DNA of 64,000 nucleotides, taken from the NCBI RefSeq assembly GCF_032714475.1, contig NZ_JAWDKD010000021.1, positions 147,701 through 211,700 of the forward strand, read 5' to 3'. The stretch comes from Methanolapillus africanus. GTDB lineage: Archaea; Halobacteriota; Methanosarcinia; Methanosarcinales; Methanosarcinaceae. The notes beneath the pieces are model-generated. The model made no database searches and was not told where the DNA came from. It worked only from the letters and a program-made list of their open reading frames with translations. Position numbers and translations under genes: made by a program. This document shows, piece after piece, positions 16,172 through 26,241 of the stretch; the first letter of the stretch is position 1, and each line of letters opens with the position of its first letter.

Positions 16172-19100
16172 GTGAACAAACGTGTGGTTTCAAAAAGTTT
16201 TATTTTTACCATATTATTAACAGCATTATTGTTCTTGATGCCTTTGGCTGCAGCAGACGATGACTCGACTGTTAACATTACTTATGTCGGATTTAATTCA
16301 CCGGATACATTTTCAGCAATTGAAACAATCATTCCAAGGCATTTGTCCAGCCTGCCGGACAATTATAAAATAAATTATAATTATATCTCCGGCTACAATA
16401 CAACAGATTCGGGTGAAAAAGACTGGTACAATTACAGCCCCGAATTATTGGAATTTGTTTCAGACACCGGCGATCTCTCTGCTCAAGATATTGTTATTTT
16501 TGATATGGTTTTTGTCAAAGGACTTCCGGGTGGTGACGGGACATCCATATTTGATGATTTAAAAGTGGCAAAAGAAGTAAACACCAATTTAAAAATTATT
16601 CAGATTCGAGCGGATGAAGTCGGTACAGACGATTTGTTCTACACGCAAGCGGATGAAAATTTGGTTTATTATCTCAGTTTGCCATTCTATGCGCATACTT
16701 TCGATACACAGGGGGAAAAGAGATATCCTGAAGGGAATGCGAGATTTGAATCTACGAATGGTCCCCTCCGTGCGGAAGGCCGGACCTTAACTCACTTAAT
16801 TACCACCCATTTACTCAAAACATACGCCCCTGAAAAAGCGGAATTGCAGAACATTCCGGATCAAGATAAAATGAACATTTTGTATGTCGGCTATGATTTC
16901 GGCGGAACTTCAGCTTCACGTAATTCAGGTGTGGAGGGGTTTAATTCTTTTGTTGATGTTTTCAGAAAAACAATGTATGTAGATTATTTTGACCAGATTC
17001 AAGCCGTTTCATACGGTACGACGCCGGATGGTTCCCCTTTTATTTTTGATGAAACAAATAAAGTCCTTTACAATCATGATTGGTACAGTAATGAAACTTT
17101 AACGCGAAACATTGCGGTTCAAAATATTGATCTTGATTCGGTTGACGTTATCATATTGGATGGTTTCTTTGACAATGAAATCTTAGAAGAGTTTGAAGGT
17201 TTCTTTGAGATGGCGACTGATAAAGGAATTATTTTAATCTTTAACAATATATATGTATCGAGTACATCCAGTACACAGTTTTTAGTTTTTGCAAGTCCTG
17301 ATGGTGAATTTAGTTCCAGCTCTGATGCTGATATAGCTATTAAGTTGAATTATCCAGACTCGAATAATGTTTATCTTATTCGACAAATACCCCTAAATTC
17401 TATATTTTATTTTGATAGTCCGCTCAGTAATAAGCGGGGAGACACGGTCGCGAGTTATTCGTGTTTTTCTCAATTCGGTTCTGAGTTTGTTCAAGGAATG
17501 CGTATACCAACCGCCACTGCATATTTGACTTTGCCCAGTGGATTTATTTTCCACCCGGTTGCCAAAATGTATTTCGAAACGACCGAAGAATACATGTCGT
17601 GGTATAAATATCAAAGCGGAAGATATACGGATGGTGCTCCTTTCATCGGAATTTTTGGCTTTTCTTCTGTTTATTACGGCCCAATGCAGACGCTTACTGA
17701 AATTCTTGAAGGAAAGGGTTACAACGTCATTGTCGGTGGCGGTGACGCCGACGGCGTTTATGATGATATGACCGGATACTTCCTTGATGCAAACGGAGAC
17801 TGTTATGTCACTTGTTTAATTTCTCTGAAAAATTGGGCATTAAATTACGGCAACCAACAAGAAGGCGTCTATGAATTGGAGAAGCTGAACGTTCCGGTTA
17901 TTAAAGTGGTCGGCAGTTCGGGATGGGGAGAAACCACCGGCTATGATGCCAATTCCGGAATTTCAGCCAGCACATTTACCTGGATGGCATCCCCCTCAAA
18001 CGTGGACGGTATGATTGATTTCATTGGCTACAACGATGAAAACAAAGAATGGATTACCGACCGCGCGATTGCCTGGGCGGAACTCAACAACACATCCAAT
18101 GCCGACAAAAAAGTCGTCTTCATGTACTACAACTATCCGCCCGGAAAAGAAGAAATCGGCGCCAATTATTTGAACGTCATGAGAAGCTTTGCCGGCGACG
18201 GTGCGAAAGACCGCGTGACAGCCGGATGTTCAACGGTTGCCATTACTGAACCGGATTACCAAGGCATTTTCCGGGAACTCCGGACGGATGGCTACAATGT
18301 CAAAATCGATAAGCTTCCGCTTGTGACAATTGAAACGGGCGGAAAATATGCGTTTGATTACACCGTCACGGATGAAAAATTAATTCTCAACGAAGAAAAC
18401 CTGATCAACTTGATTTACGCCCAAGGCATCAACGTCGCCGGTTATGCGCCGGGCGTTTTGGACACGATGGTCCGGCAGCGCGTTGACTTCATTGACGCCG
18501 GCAACGACCCGGACGACTGGTGGGGCTGCGAACTGATTCCGGTCAGCGACTATCTGAAATGGCTGGAACATGAAACCACGCCGAAATCTGAGGGTGGAAA
18601 CGGAACGATGGATCAGAAACTGTACAACGACCTGGTCAAAACGTGGGGAACGCCGGCGGCTTTCGGACCGATTCCCGCAAATACCGCGGCAGACGCCGCT
18701 TGGGGCGGTATGATTTGGAACGACAAAGACAATATTGTCGGCGGCGGCGCCGATCGCAACTATGTCGTCGTCCCAATGATCAAACTCGGCAACATCCGTA
18801 TCATGCCGGAACCAAACCGGGCACTGGCCAGCGATAAAGCCTTAGATTCCGCAACCTACCACAGCGGCGACTTGCCGCCGACGCACCAGTACGTCGCCAC
18901 TTACTTCTGGCTCAACCGCGGAACAGCGGACAGCACGGGCTCCGGAGAAACCGGATTTTACAACGGTGAAGACTGGAAAGCCGACGCTGTGGTTCACTTC
19001 GGAACCCACGGCACACAGGAATGGCTGCCCGGAACGTCCGTCGGACTTTACAGAACACATGACTGGGGACCGGTTTTGCTCCCGGACATTCCGAACATCT

Positions 19101-22100
19101 ATCCATATATTGTCGCTAACGTCGGTGAAGGTTTGACGGCGGAATACCGCGGCAACGCCGTGATTATTTCCCACCTGACGCCACCAATGGTCAAAACGAG
19201 ACTCTACGACGATATCATCGATATGGAAACAGCCATTCGCGGTTACCAAAAACAAGTCTCCAGCGGCATGACCGATACGGCAATTTTGGGCGCTTACCGC
19301 CAAATCATTGTCGAAGACGTCTACAAACTCGGCTGGAACGACGCTTTCCCCGAACAGTTTGCGCTCTACAAGAAAACAGTTGCTGCAGATAAGTACCGCA
19401 ATGGCGACATCAGCAAAGTGAAAGACTCAGATCTCAAAAAAGTGACGGACAAAGATGTGACGGACTATTTGGTGTCCAACAAAGACGGCGTTTTTGATAT
19501 TTTCCTTGAAAACCAACTTCACAGTTTCGTGGAATCCATTAAGGAAAACAGTTTGTCTTACGGCACCCACACCTACGGCACGTTCAACGAAGAACAAATC
19601 GCGCCGATGGTTTGGAACATGTGGAGCCGGCAAGGCTTTGACGATATTCTTCTGGACACCTACTTTGACGACGTCCAAAGCATTCCGACCACCAACAAAG
19701 GTTTGACCTATCCGAACGGAACGGCGATTCCGGACGACGATGTCAATTCCAAATATACGGAAGACGATGTTTTGAAATTTGTGGAAAAAATGACGGATTA
19801 CGGTACAACAACGCCGAATGCCGCTCAAATTCGAACAGATTTGCAAACGGTGTTTAACAAAGAAACCGGAACGCCGGAACAAATCAAAGCGAAAGAAGAT
19901 AAAATGATTTACTTCCTGCTCGGTCCGGCCGGCACCATTTCAGACATGACCAATTATGCAACAGCCGAAGATGTTGTTTGGGCGTGGCAAAACACATTCA
20001 TCGGTGATGAAACAACACAGACGACCAAAAGCATGTACGACCAAATGGTTGACGATCTCTTTGAGTTCTATTTCTACTTTGAAGTTCCGGCAAAATTAGC
20101 AACGGAAGACTCAACAAAAGGATCGCGCCAAGACACGAAAGGCAACTATTTGAATGACGCTGAAATGCGAAAGGCAATGATTCAGTTTATCGAAGATGTT
20201 CGTGCCGGCCCAATGACATATGAAAACGTTGAAAAAGCACTGGCCAAAGATATCGGAATGACAACAACCGCTCGTCCCTGGTACAACGACCAAATGACAT
20301 ATATGATGCTCGCGAACAACCGCATCGACTACGGCAACGCTCTTCAGTCTTGCGGACCGTCCGAAATGAACGCGCTGAAAAATGCGCTTTCCGCCGGATA
20401 CATTACGCCGTCTCCCGGAAACGATCCGGTTTTGAATCCGAACGTTTTGCCGACCGGCCGCAACTTCTACGGCATTGACCCGTCCACTTATTCAACGCCG
20501 GCCGCCTGGCGCGTCGGACAAGCGATGGGTGAGCAGCTTCTGATTGATTACTACCAAAAGTACGGCGAATTCCCGAAAACGGTTTCTTTCATGCGCTTTG
20601 GTGTGGATTTCATTCAGGACGAAGGAACGCTGGAAGCGTGTTTGTTCTATTTGCTCGGCTGTGAGCCGACTTGGAACGCACAGGGTGTTTTCACAGGCGC
20701 CAAACCGGTTGTTCAAGGCGATTCGAATTATGATGAAATGTTTAAATTGACATTTAAGAACGGAAAAGGAAAAACCGTCACCGTTGACCGCCCACGTGTG
20801 GATATTGTTTACAACTCCGCCGGTATGCGCGACGGTTACGGTAGCATGCTCCGGTACATTGACCGGGCGGTGAAAGCGGTCGCGAATCTGGAAGACGGCG
20901 CAGACCGCAGTTCCGTCACAAACAATGTCAAAATCAACGTTCAAGACATGATTGAAATTCTCAAAAAAGCCGGACTATCCCAATCAGAAGCCGAAAAATT
21001 GGCAACAGCCAGGGTTTTTGCGCAGGAGCTTGGAAACTATGAAATCGGAACCGGCAACCTGGTCAGCGCGAGCGGCAACTTGGATCCGAATTCACCGACT
21101 TATCAGGACGATTTGAAAGCGATCACGGACATGTATTTGGCAAAAATGGGTTACCTGTACACGGAAGATAACTGGGGCGAAAGCAGCGAGGCGATTACCA
21201 AAATGCTTCAAGCGCTTCTCGGACGGACCGACGCGTCGATTTTCGCCAGCGCCGGCAACCTGTACGATTCCTTGGACAACGACGACGTGTTCCAATACTT
21301 CGGCATTATGAATATGGCGTCGTCCATGTACGATAAGGACGGAAATTACATCAAAGACAAAAACCAATGGAAGATGCCTCAAACCTATATTGCGGACACC
21401 AGCAACATTCACAACTATAAGGATGGAGACAAAATCGTGTATACGGCCGCCGAATATATCCAGAAGGACATCACTGCGAGACTGCTCAATCCGGAATGGA
21501 TGCAAGGTCAAAAAGAAGCCGGATACAGCGGCGCGATGATGATAGCCGAATATATCGAAAACTTTTACGGGTGGTCCGTTGCCAGTAACGGCGAACTGAT
21601 CGGTCAGGAAACGTGGAACAAGGTGTTTGAAGCATTCGCCAACGATCCGGACATGGTGGACTGGATGTCAAGCACTTCGCCGTATGCGCTTCAGTCCGTG
21701 ACGGCGCGCATGATTGAAGCGTCCAGAACAGGTTACTGGGACGCCAATGACGAGCAAATGAAACAGCTAATGGAAACATATGTGAAAGACGTCATTGAAC
21801 ACGGCGTTGCTTGCTGCCACCACAGCTGCGGCAATCCGTCCTTGGACAAGTTCATCGCCGGGCAAATGTCCGTTCTCGGATTGACGCCGGATGAAGAAAA
21901 AGCCTACTGGGAAGCTGTGAAAGATGCAACTGAACGTGATAAGCCGTCGGAAACATCTAAACCGACATCGTCCACCACCTCCGGCGGCGGTTTCGGAACA
22001 GCGGCGGTTTCAAGCGGACCAACGGCAGATGGCTCGAACGCCGGCGACACGCCTTCAGAAGGATCAGACGTCGGCGGCGGCTACGGAACAGACGGCACCA

Positions 22101-22285
22101 CCCCGGGAACACCCGGAACGCCGGTTTCCGGATATGAAATGACGACGTCCATTCAAAACGCCGCCAATTCCGTCAAGGATTTCATTGCAAATCCATCGTT
22201 CTCGGCGTCCAGTATGATTGCGGTCGCTTTGGTGATTTTGATCATCGGCGCCGTGTTCTACGGCTACCGGAGAAAAGGAATTTAA
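16172..22285 (+). CDS. second secreted CobN/HmuS-like chelatase
   Basis: 2037 aa, starting at a GTG with GGAGG nine bases upstream. Signal peptide (1-28). Two related N-terminal domains (about 30-215 and 230-440) open with NITYVGF and NILYVGYDFGG. The CobN-like core follows, with HFGTHGTQEWLPG near residue 945. HGVACC-x-H-x-CGNP starts at H1877, matching the first paralogue. The C-terminus has a Gly/Ser/Thr-rich linker and a single transmembrane helix ending YRRKGI. Base composition changes near 17.64 kb: the N-terminal coding part is clearly AT-richer than the chelatase core, suggesting domain replacement or a different history. It is followed by DUF2162, ExbB-like and DUF2149 genes, the set seen with HmuS-type dechelatases. 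Cargo (haem, corrinoid, F430) is not decidable. Confidence 0.85.
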   Translation: MNKRVVSKSFIFTILLTALLFLMPLAAADDDSTVNITYVGFNSPDTFSAIETIIPRHLSSLPDNYKINYNYISGYNTTDSGEKDWYNYSPELLEFVSDTGDLSAQDIVIFDMVFVKGLPGGDGTSIFDDLKVAKEVNTNLKIIQIRADEVGTDDLFYTQADENLVYYLSLPFYAHTFDTQGEKRYPEGNARFESTNGPLRAEGRTLTHLITTHLLKTYAPEKAELQNIPDQDKMNILYVGYDFGGTSASRNSGVEGFNSFVDVFRKTMYVDYFDQIQAVSYGTTPDGSPFIFDETNKVLYNHDWYSNETLTRNIAVQNIDLDSVDVIILDGFFDNEILEEFEGFFEMATDKGIILIFNNIYVSSTSSTQFLVFASPDGEFSSSSDADIAIKLNYPDSNNVYLIRQIPLNSIFYFDSPLSNKRGDTVASYSCFSQFGSEFVQGMRIPTATAYLTLPSGFIFHPVAKMYFETTEEYMSWYKYQSGRYTDGAPFIGIFGFSSVYYGPMQTLTEILEGKGYNVIVGGGDADGVYDDMTGYFLDANGDCYVTCLISLKNWALNYGNQQEGVYELEKLNVPVIKVVGSSGWGETTGYDANSGISASTFTWMASPSNVDGMIDFIGYNDENKEWITDRAIAWAELNNTSNADKKVVFMYYNYPPGKEEIGANYLNVMRSFAGDGAKDRVTAGCSTVAITEPDYQGIFRELRTDGYNVKIDKLPLVTIETGGKYAFDYTVTDEKLILNEENLINLIYAQGINVAGYAPGVLDTMVRQRVDFIDAGNDPDDWWGCELIPVSDYLKWLEHETTPKSEGGNGTMDQKLYNDLVKTWGTPAAFGPIPANTAADAAWGGMIWNDKDNIVGGGADRNYVVVPMIKLGNIRIMPEPNRALASDKALDSATYHSGDLPPTHQYVATYFWLNRGTADSTGSGETGFYNGEDWKADAVVHFGTHGTQEWLPGTSVGLYRTHDWGPVLLPDIPNIYPYIVANVGEGLTAEYRGNAVIISHLTPPMVKTRLYDDIIDMETAIRGYQKQVSSGMTDTAILGAYRQIIVEDVYKLGWNDAFPEQFALYKKTVAADKYRNGDISKVKDSDLKKVTDKDVTDYLVSNKDGVFDIFLENQLHSFVESIKENSLSYGTHTYGTFNEEQIAPMVWNMWSRQGFDDILLDTYFDDVQSIPTTNKGLTYPNGTAIPDDDVNSKYTEDDVLKFVEKMTDYGTTTPNAAQIRTDLQTVFNKETGTPEQIKAKEDKMIYFLLGPAGTISDMTNYATAEDVVWAWQNTFIGDETTQTTKSMYDQMVDDLFEFYFYFEVPAKLATEDSTKGSRQDTKGNYLNDAEMRKAMIQFIEDVRAGPMTYENVEKALAKDIGMTTTARPWYNDQMTYMMLANNRIDYGNALQSCGPSEMNALKNALSAGYITPSPGNDPVLNPNVLPTGRNFYGIDPSTYSTPAAWRVGQAMGEQLLIDYYQKYGEFPKTVSFMRFGVDFIQDEGTLEACLFYLLGCEPTWNAQGVFTGAKPVVQGDSNYDEMFKLTFKNGKGKTVTVDRPRVDIVYNSAGMRDGYGSMLRYIDRAVKAVANLEDGADRSSVTNNVKINVQDMIEILKKAGLSQSEAEKLATARVFAQELGNYEIGTGNLVSASGNLDPNSPTYQDDLKAITDMYLAKMGYLYTEDNWGESSEAITKMLQALLGRTDASIFASAGNLYDSLDNDDVFQYFGIMNMASSMYDKDGNYIKDKNQWKMPQTYIADTSNIHNYKDGDKIVYTAAEYIQKDITARLLNPEWMQGQKEAGYSGAMMIAEYIENFYGWSVASNGELIGQETWNKVFEAFANDPDMVDWMSSTSPYALQSVTARMIEASRTGYWDANDEQMKQLMETYVKDVIEHGVACCHHSCGNPSLDKFIAGQMSVLGLTPDEEKAYWEAVKDATERDKPSETSKPTSSTTSGGGFGTAAVSSGPTADGSNAGDTPSEGSDVGGGYGTDGTTPGTPGTPVSGYEMTTSIQNAANSVKDFIANPSFSASSMIAVALVILIIGAVFYGYRRKGI

Positions 22286-22306
22286 GACAAAAGTTAAAAC
22301 AAAGTT

Positions 22307-22345
22307 AAAAAAGAAGGATTTTCCTTCTTTTTTCTATTTTTTATT
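22307..22345 (+). terminator. Terminator after second chelatase
   Basis: AAAAAAGAAGGA / TCCTTCTTTTTT (22307-22333), then a T-rich tract. Confidence 0.7.
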
Positions 22346-22371
22346 TGATTCTTTTTTATTATCATTTCTTC

Positions 22372-22435
22372 TTGCGCCACCCGACGCGCGCGTTACAGCA
22401 ATACTTTTCACCGACGCTTCCAAAAAGGAAGGATA
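22372..22435 (-). repeat. GCGCGC-core dispersed element, copy C
   Basis: Reverse orientation: GACGCGCGCGTTACAGCAAT (22383-22402), then CGACGCTTCC and AAAAAGGAAGG. It follows the terminator of the upstream gene. Confidence 0.75.
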
Positions 22436-22491
22436 TTTTTTGAATTTCAAATATTATCCAAAAAGATAATAAATATAATCTAAAAACGATT

Positions 22492-22503
22492 CTTTATATA
22501 ATT
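22492..22503 (+). promoter_or_regulatory. TATA box, leaderless start
   Basis: TCTTTATATAATT about 28 nt before the ATG at 22526, so the transcript probably begins at or very near the start codon. Confidence 0.6.
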
Positions 22504-22525
22504 TCCATCGCCTATACTTTACTTC

Positions 22526-23272
22526 ATGGAAGCAATGGCATTTTTGATTGTTGTTGGTATTCTGTCCAGTGTATTTATATTCGGACTGAAAACCGGTGTA
22601 GGCTGCGGATTTTCAAGCGTTAAATGGCCGGTGGTTTTCGGTCTTTGCGCGCTGTATTTTGTGATTGCGCTTGTGGCGGGCTATTTCATGGACGCGATTG
22701 ACGTCACTTCTTTTATGAGTTCATCGCTGGCAACGGCCATTCACATCACATTGGCGCTCTTCTTGGTTTTCGGCGGCATTTACACCATGAAAAAATGGAA
22801 TGCCGGCTGCGACGTGTCCAAAAAAACATTTTTGATTCTCGTTTTTCCGTGCCCGGTTTGTATGGCGGCGCTCCTCGTCTCTTGTGTGGCGTTGTCGACC
22901 GTGGTCACAATTGACGGCGTTCTCATCGGCGCCATCGTCGGCATTGTTTTTGTGATTTCAATCATTGTGTCGACGCTGTTCATGAAAAATTTGAACAAAA
23001 TTTCAAGCTACCTCGGCATTCCGATTTCCGGAACGCCCGATACTCTCGGCTCCGTGATGGTTTTCATCGGACTCTTTTACTTGGCGGCCGCCGCCATGAT
23101 TCCGGCTTACATCAGCGCAGGCGGAAGTCAATCCGCCACGCCGACGCCGTTTGGAACGGTCGAAATGGGCGCTCTTGCCGCTGCTTTTTTGTTGATTCTC
23201 TTCGGCGCCTTGATCGCAAAGGCGGCGGACAGTTCCATCAAGAAAAACCAATCGAAAACAAAACTCTCCTAA
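22526..23272 (+). CDS. DUF2162 family membrane protein (HmuT-like)
   Basis: 248 aa with about six or seven transmembrane segments spread over the whole length. Cysteines sit in or near membrane segments: GVGCGFSSVKW near residue 26 and FPCPVCMAALLVSC near 108-121. These could bind metal or a tetrapyrrole. The family is annotated as predicted transporters in methanogens. In Bacteroidetes hmu operons a gene of this kind lies between the HmuS chelatase and the ExbB-like gene, as here. The likely role is passing the product of the surface chelatase across the membrane, an inference from context. Confidence 0.75.
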   Translation: MEAMAFLIVVGILSSVFIFGLKTGVGCGFSSVKWPVVFGLCALYFVIALVAGYFMDAIDVTSFMSSSLATAIHITLALFLVFGGIYTMKKWNAGCDVSKKTFLILVFPCPVCMAALLVSCVALSTVVTIDGVLIGAIVGIVFVISIIVSTLFMKNLNKISSYLGIPISGTPDTLGSVMVFIGLFYLAAAAMIPAYISAGGSQSATPTPFGTVEMGALAAAFLLILFGALIAKAADSSIKKNQSKTKLS

Positions 23273-23432
23273 AGGAGGTTTTGACTTCATTTTTCAAAAT
23301 ATTGAATCAATTTTTTAAAAATAAGGTTTCCGGATTTCACTTTTGATCTGAACCTCATTTTTTATTTTAAATGATTATTTGGGTTTTCAAATTTTAAGAA
23401 AATATTTCAAAAACAAGTATAGGTGACTATGA

Positions 23433-24080
23433 ATGGAGATTAATTTTTTAACAGATTTTGGTTCGGCGATTTCGTACATCATGTACATTTTTTCAAACGC
23501 GCTTTTGTACCCGGTCATGATTTTGTTGATGCTGCTTGTCGTCGTTATTTTAATGATGACCGGCGAATACATCACGGAATACACCCGCCGGCACAAGGAT
23601 TCGGTTGGTTTTGAAAAAACCTTAAACACGATGTCAAAAACGCTGAAAGAACCCAACGGCAAAGAAAAGACCGCCGACATGTTGAAAAACATGGATGGGC
23701 AATCCCAAATGGTGGTTTCCTTTTCAAAGAACATCGCCGATTATGTGAAAGACGACAATTTGTTATCGGTCGGACGTTTAGCCGACGATTATGAAATCAA
23801 AATGGTGAAGCGGACGGAAAAAACCAGAATCATCACCACCGTCGGCCCGATGCTCGGCCTTATGGGAACGCTTATTCCGCTCAGTCCGGCTTTGCTCGGC
23901 CTCACGTCCGGCAACATCGACGAACTCGCGTCTAACCTTGTGATCGCTTTCGCGACAACCGTCGTCGGTTTGTTCTCTGCCGGCATCGCTTACTGTCTGA
24001 CCGTCGTCCGGTCCCGCTGGTACTGGCAAGATATGATTGACATCGACTACATCATCGACGTTTTGGAGGCGAAAGAGTGA
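23433..24080 (+). CDS. MotA/TolQ/ExbB proton-channel family protein
   Basis: 215 aa. One N-terminal transmembrane helix (about 18-40), a cytoplasmic stretch, then a helix pair (about 130-155 and 165-195) around GPMLGLMGTLIPLSP and FATTVVGLFSAGIAYCL, the ExbB/TolQ signature. Such proteins couple the ion gradient to work at the cell surface with a single-pass partner. The downstream DUF2149 gene overlaps by 4 nt (ATG-free GTGA junction at 24077-24080), so they are almost certainly a complex. Confidence 0.85.
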   Translation: MEINFLTDFGSAISYIMYIFSNALLYPVMILLMLLVVVILMMTGEYITEYTRRHKDSVGFEKTLNTMSKTLKEPNGKEKTADMLKNMDGQSQMVVSFSKNIADYVKDDNLLSVGRLADDYEIKMVKRTEKTRIITTVGPMLGLMGTLIPLSPALLGLTSGNIDELASNLVIAFATTVVGLFSAGIAYCLTVVRSRWYWQDMIDIDYIIDVLEAKE

Positions 24081-24493
24081 GCCGCCGGGCCAGAAGAGGA
24101 CGGCGCGGTTCAACATTCGCCAAGGTCGAAGTGGAGAATCCGATGGCCAGCGTCGGCAACGTTTTTGACGTCGCCATGGTTTTCTCGGTCGCCTTGCTGG
24201 TTGCATTGGTGATGTCGTTCGGCATCTCGGAATTGCTGACCGAAGACTCCGTCACGATTGTGAAGAATCCGGGCCAGGACAACATGCAAATCATCACCAA
24301 AACCGATCAGGGCATTGAAATTATGGAAATCAACGCTGAACAACAAATCGGCGGCGGTATCGGCGATGTTCTCGGAACGGCGTACCGACTTGAAGACGGC
24401 CGTGTGATTTATGTTCCGGACAACAATTCGACAAACACAAACAATACAACCGTTCCCAATACGACAAATTCAACCAACGGCAGCGCGTCTTAA
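24077..24493 (+). CDS. DUF2149 family protein (ExbD-like partner)
   Basis: 138 aa starting at a GTG that overlaps the stop of the ExbB-like gene. Basic N-terminus rich in Arg, one transmembrane helix (about 33-55), then an extracellular region with an Asn/Thr-rich tail. This is the topology of ExbD/TolR partners of ExbB/TolQ. In the HmuSTUV arrangement the last gene has this type. It is probably the peptidic rod that links the channel to the surface chelatases. Confidence 0.8.
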   Translation: MSRRARRGRRGSTFAKVEVENPMASVGNVFDVAMVFSVALLVALVMSFGISELLTEDSVTIVKNPGQDNMQIITKTDQGIEIMEINAEQQIGGGIGDVLGTAYRLEDGRVIYVPDNNSTNTNNTTVPNTTNSTNGSAS

Positions 24494-24503
24494 GCGCGCG
24501 GTT

Positions 24504-24541
24504 CAAAGACCGATATGGGTTCGGTCTTTGGGTTTTCTTTT
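24504..24541 (+). terminator. Terminator of the chelatase/ExbB operon
   Basis: CAAAGACCGA (24504-24513) / TCGGTCTTTG (24521-24530), then GGTTTTCTTTTTT. Confidence 0.8.
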
Positions 24542-24570
24542 TTCATATTTTCTCTTTTTTATTTTTATCA

Positions 24571-24612
24571 AACCGATGGGCAAGGGTAATGCGCGCGGAC
24601 GGCGGCGGTAAA
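24571..24612 (+). repeat. GCGCGC-core dispersed element, copy D (degenerate)
   Basis: GGGTAATGCGCGCGGACGGC (24585-24604) followed by GGCGG, between convergent genes. The core has changes relative to other copies. Confidence 0.5.
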
Positions 24613-24659
24613 ACCCAAACTGCAGCTTTATTTTCGAGACGAGTTCATTTTATTCATTC

Positions 24660-26084
24660 TCATTCTTTTTTCCGGCCGTCATACCAAATGTAAACAGCAA
24701 ATCCAACAATAATGAGGGCGACCAAAGCAAGCCCGAGAATTGTGTCGCGATTATCAGGCGTTTCATTCAAATATTCATACGGATCAGGATCCGGCGAATA
24801 CCACATATCATCGAAAACAACGATCGGATAGTTGTCAATACCGTTTTTTCGGCCGATTTGCGTGTAAACGTCAATGAAATACTTATCCACGTCAATCACA
24901 TCCAAACCATTTTCATCAACGCCGACGACTCTGTAATCTGCCGCCATCCGATCCCGAACGCGGTAATCAGAATAATTGAGTCCGAACGTGCGGACGACGG
25001 TTTCAACAAATTCAAGCTGCTGATGCCATTCATAAGATTCACGACCCGCCGCAATCGAGGGAACGGTTCCGGAAATCCGAACCGTATGCTCGTTGCTCTT
25101 CAAATTTTCAAATTTTTCCGGATCGGTGCCCGGATAATTGTCAATATTTTTCTGAGCCTCCGCTTCTTTGGCGATCTCGCTCGGAATCGGAAAACCGGAA
25201 CGAATAATCACAACCGGCAGGTTTGAAACGTTATAAGATTCACCCCGGACCGTGTACACCCGGACAATTTCATCCAATTCGGCGTCCGTCACATTGTATG
25301 CCGTGTTGACGTAAACAACCACATGATCGCGTTCATATTCATGGTCAAACCGTTGAAATCCGGTCGCGTCGCGTTCCGGAAATTCGTTGCGTTTGACTTC
25401 TTTGATGACGTCGTGAAGGCCAACATAATAATAATGAGCATCCATCTTTTCCCGGTCAAAACTTTTGGGAACGGTTCCGGAAATACGAAGCGTATTCGGA
25501 TCTTTTTGTAATTTATTGAAGGCAGCGGGATCCTGATTGACGCCGTAAGCAATCGCCAATGTGATGATCGGATAATCCAAAAACACCAACGGCACATTTG
25601 AAACGTTGTTCTTTTTTCCGGCTTCCTCATACAGGAGAATAATTTGGTCCAATTCCGCATCCGTCGAATTGTTCACATCAATGCCGATTTCAATATATCC
25701 TTCTCCTTTGACTCTTTGGAAATAAAAAGGTCCGCCGTTTCCGTAAAGATGATATTCTAAAGATACGGGATCCAAGTCTTTTGAAACATTGAACAGCTGC
25801 ATTCCCCAGTCGTAAGTTTCTTCGCCGGATTTGGTTTGCGGAATTTCGCCCGAAATTTTAAATGCATCATCGAGCATACCCGTATCATTTTCCAGAAACA
25901 ATTCATTCAAAAGGTTCGGATTTGTGACCGGAATCCGGTCAAAAACATTGCTTTCCGACGAATTGTCTGAAGCGGAAAGATTGGAACCGTTTTCCTGAGC
26001 GAAAACCGGCGCCGTCAATAAAAGAATAGCAAAGAGAACGCCGATTGAAATGAGTTTTTGGTTGGATTTCATTTTTAAATTCAT
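24660..26084 (-). CDS. secreted membrane-anchored protein with three repeats
   Basis: 474 aa with a signal peptide (about 1-30, ending PVFA) and a C-terminal transmembrane helix ending AVYIWYDGRKKE. Between them are three similar domains of about 120-130 aa. Each has an ISGxxP strand and a conserved turn: NNVSNVPLVFLD, YNVSNLPVVIIR and NGIDNYPIVVFD. The family is not one I can name. Extracellular, with many N-x-S/T sites, so probably glycosylated. It faces the chelatase operon and shares the Y-x-WYD-x-R tail with the 77-aa protein at 27064-27297. Ends in TGA. Confidence 0.75.
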   Translation of the reverse strand: MNLKMKSNQKLISIGVLFAILLLTAPVFAQENGSNLSASDNSSESNVFDRIPVTNPNLLNELFLENDTGMLDDAFKISGEIPQTKSGEETYDWGMQLFNVSKDLDPVSLEYHLYGNGGPFYFQRVKGEGYIEIGIDVNNSTDAELDQIILLYEEAGKKNNVSNVPLVFLDYPIITLAIAYGVNQDPAAFNKLQKDPNTLRISGTVPKSFDREKMDAHYYYVGLHDVIKEVKRNEFPERDATGFQRFDHEYERDHVVVYVNTAYNVTDAELDEIVRVYTVRGESYNVSNLPVVIIRSGFPIPSEIAKEAEAQKNIDNYPGTDPEKFENLKSNEHTVRISGTVPSIAAGRESYEWHQQLEFVETVVRTFGLNYSDYRVRDRMAADYRVVGVDENGLDVIDVDKYFIDVYTQIGRKNGIDNYPIVVFDDMWYSPDPDPYEYLNETPDNRDTILGLALVALIIVGFAVYIWYDGRKKE

Positions 26085-26241
26085 GCGACAACATCCTGAA
26101 AATTGCTATCAGATAATAAAATCATGTCCTGATTTTATTTAGAAGTTCGCACAGCGATAAATAGAGAAAATCAAATCAGAGAGATGTGATCAAAAAAGAA
26201 AAAGCCGGTATAAACCGGCTGATTTGAATTTCGAAGACGGG

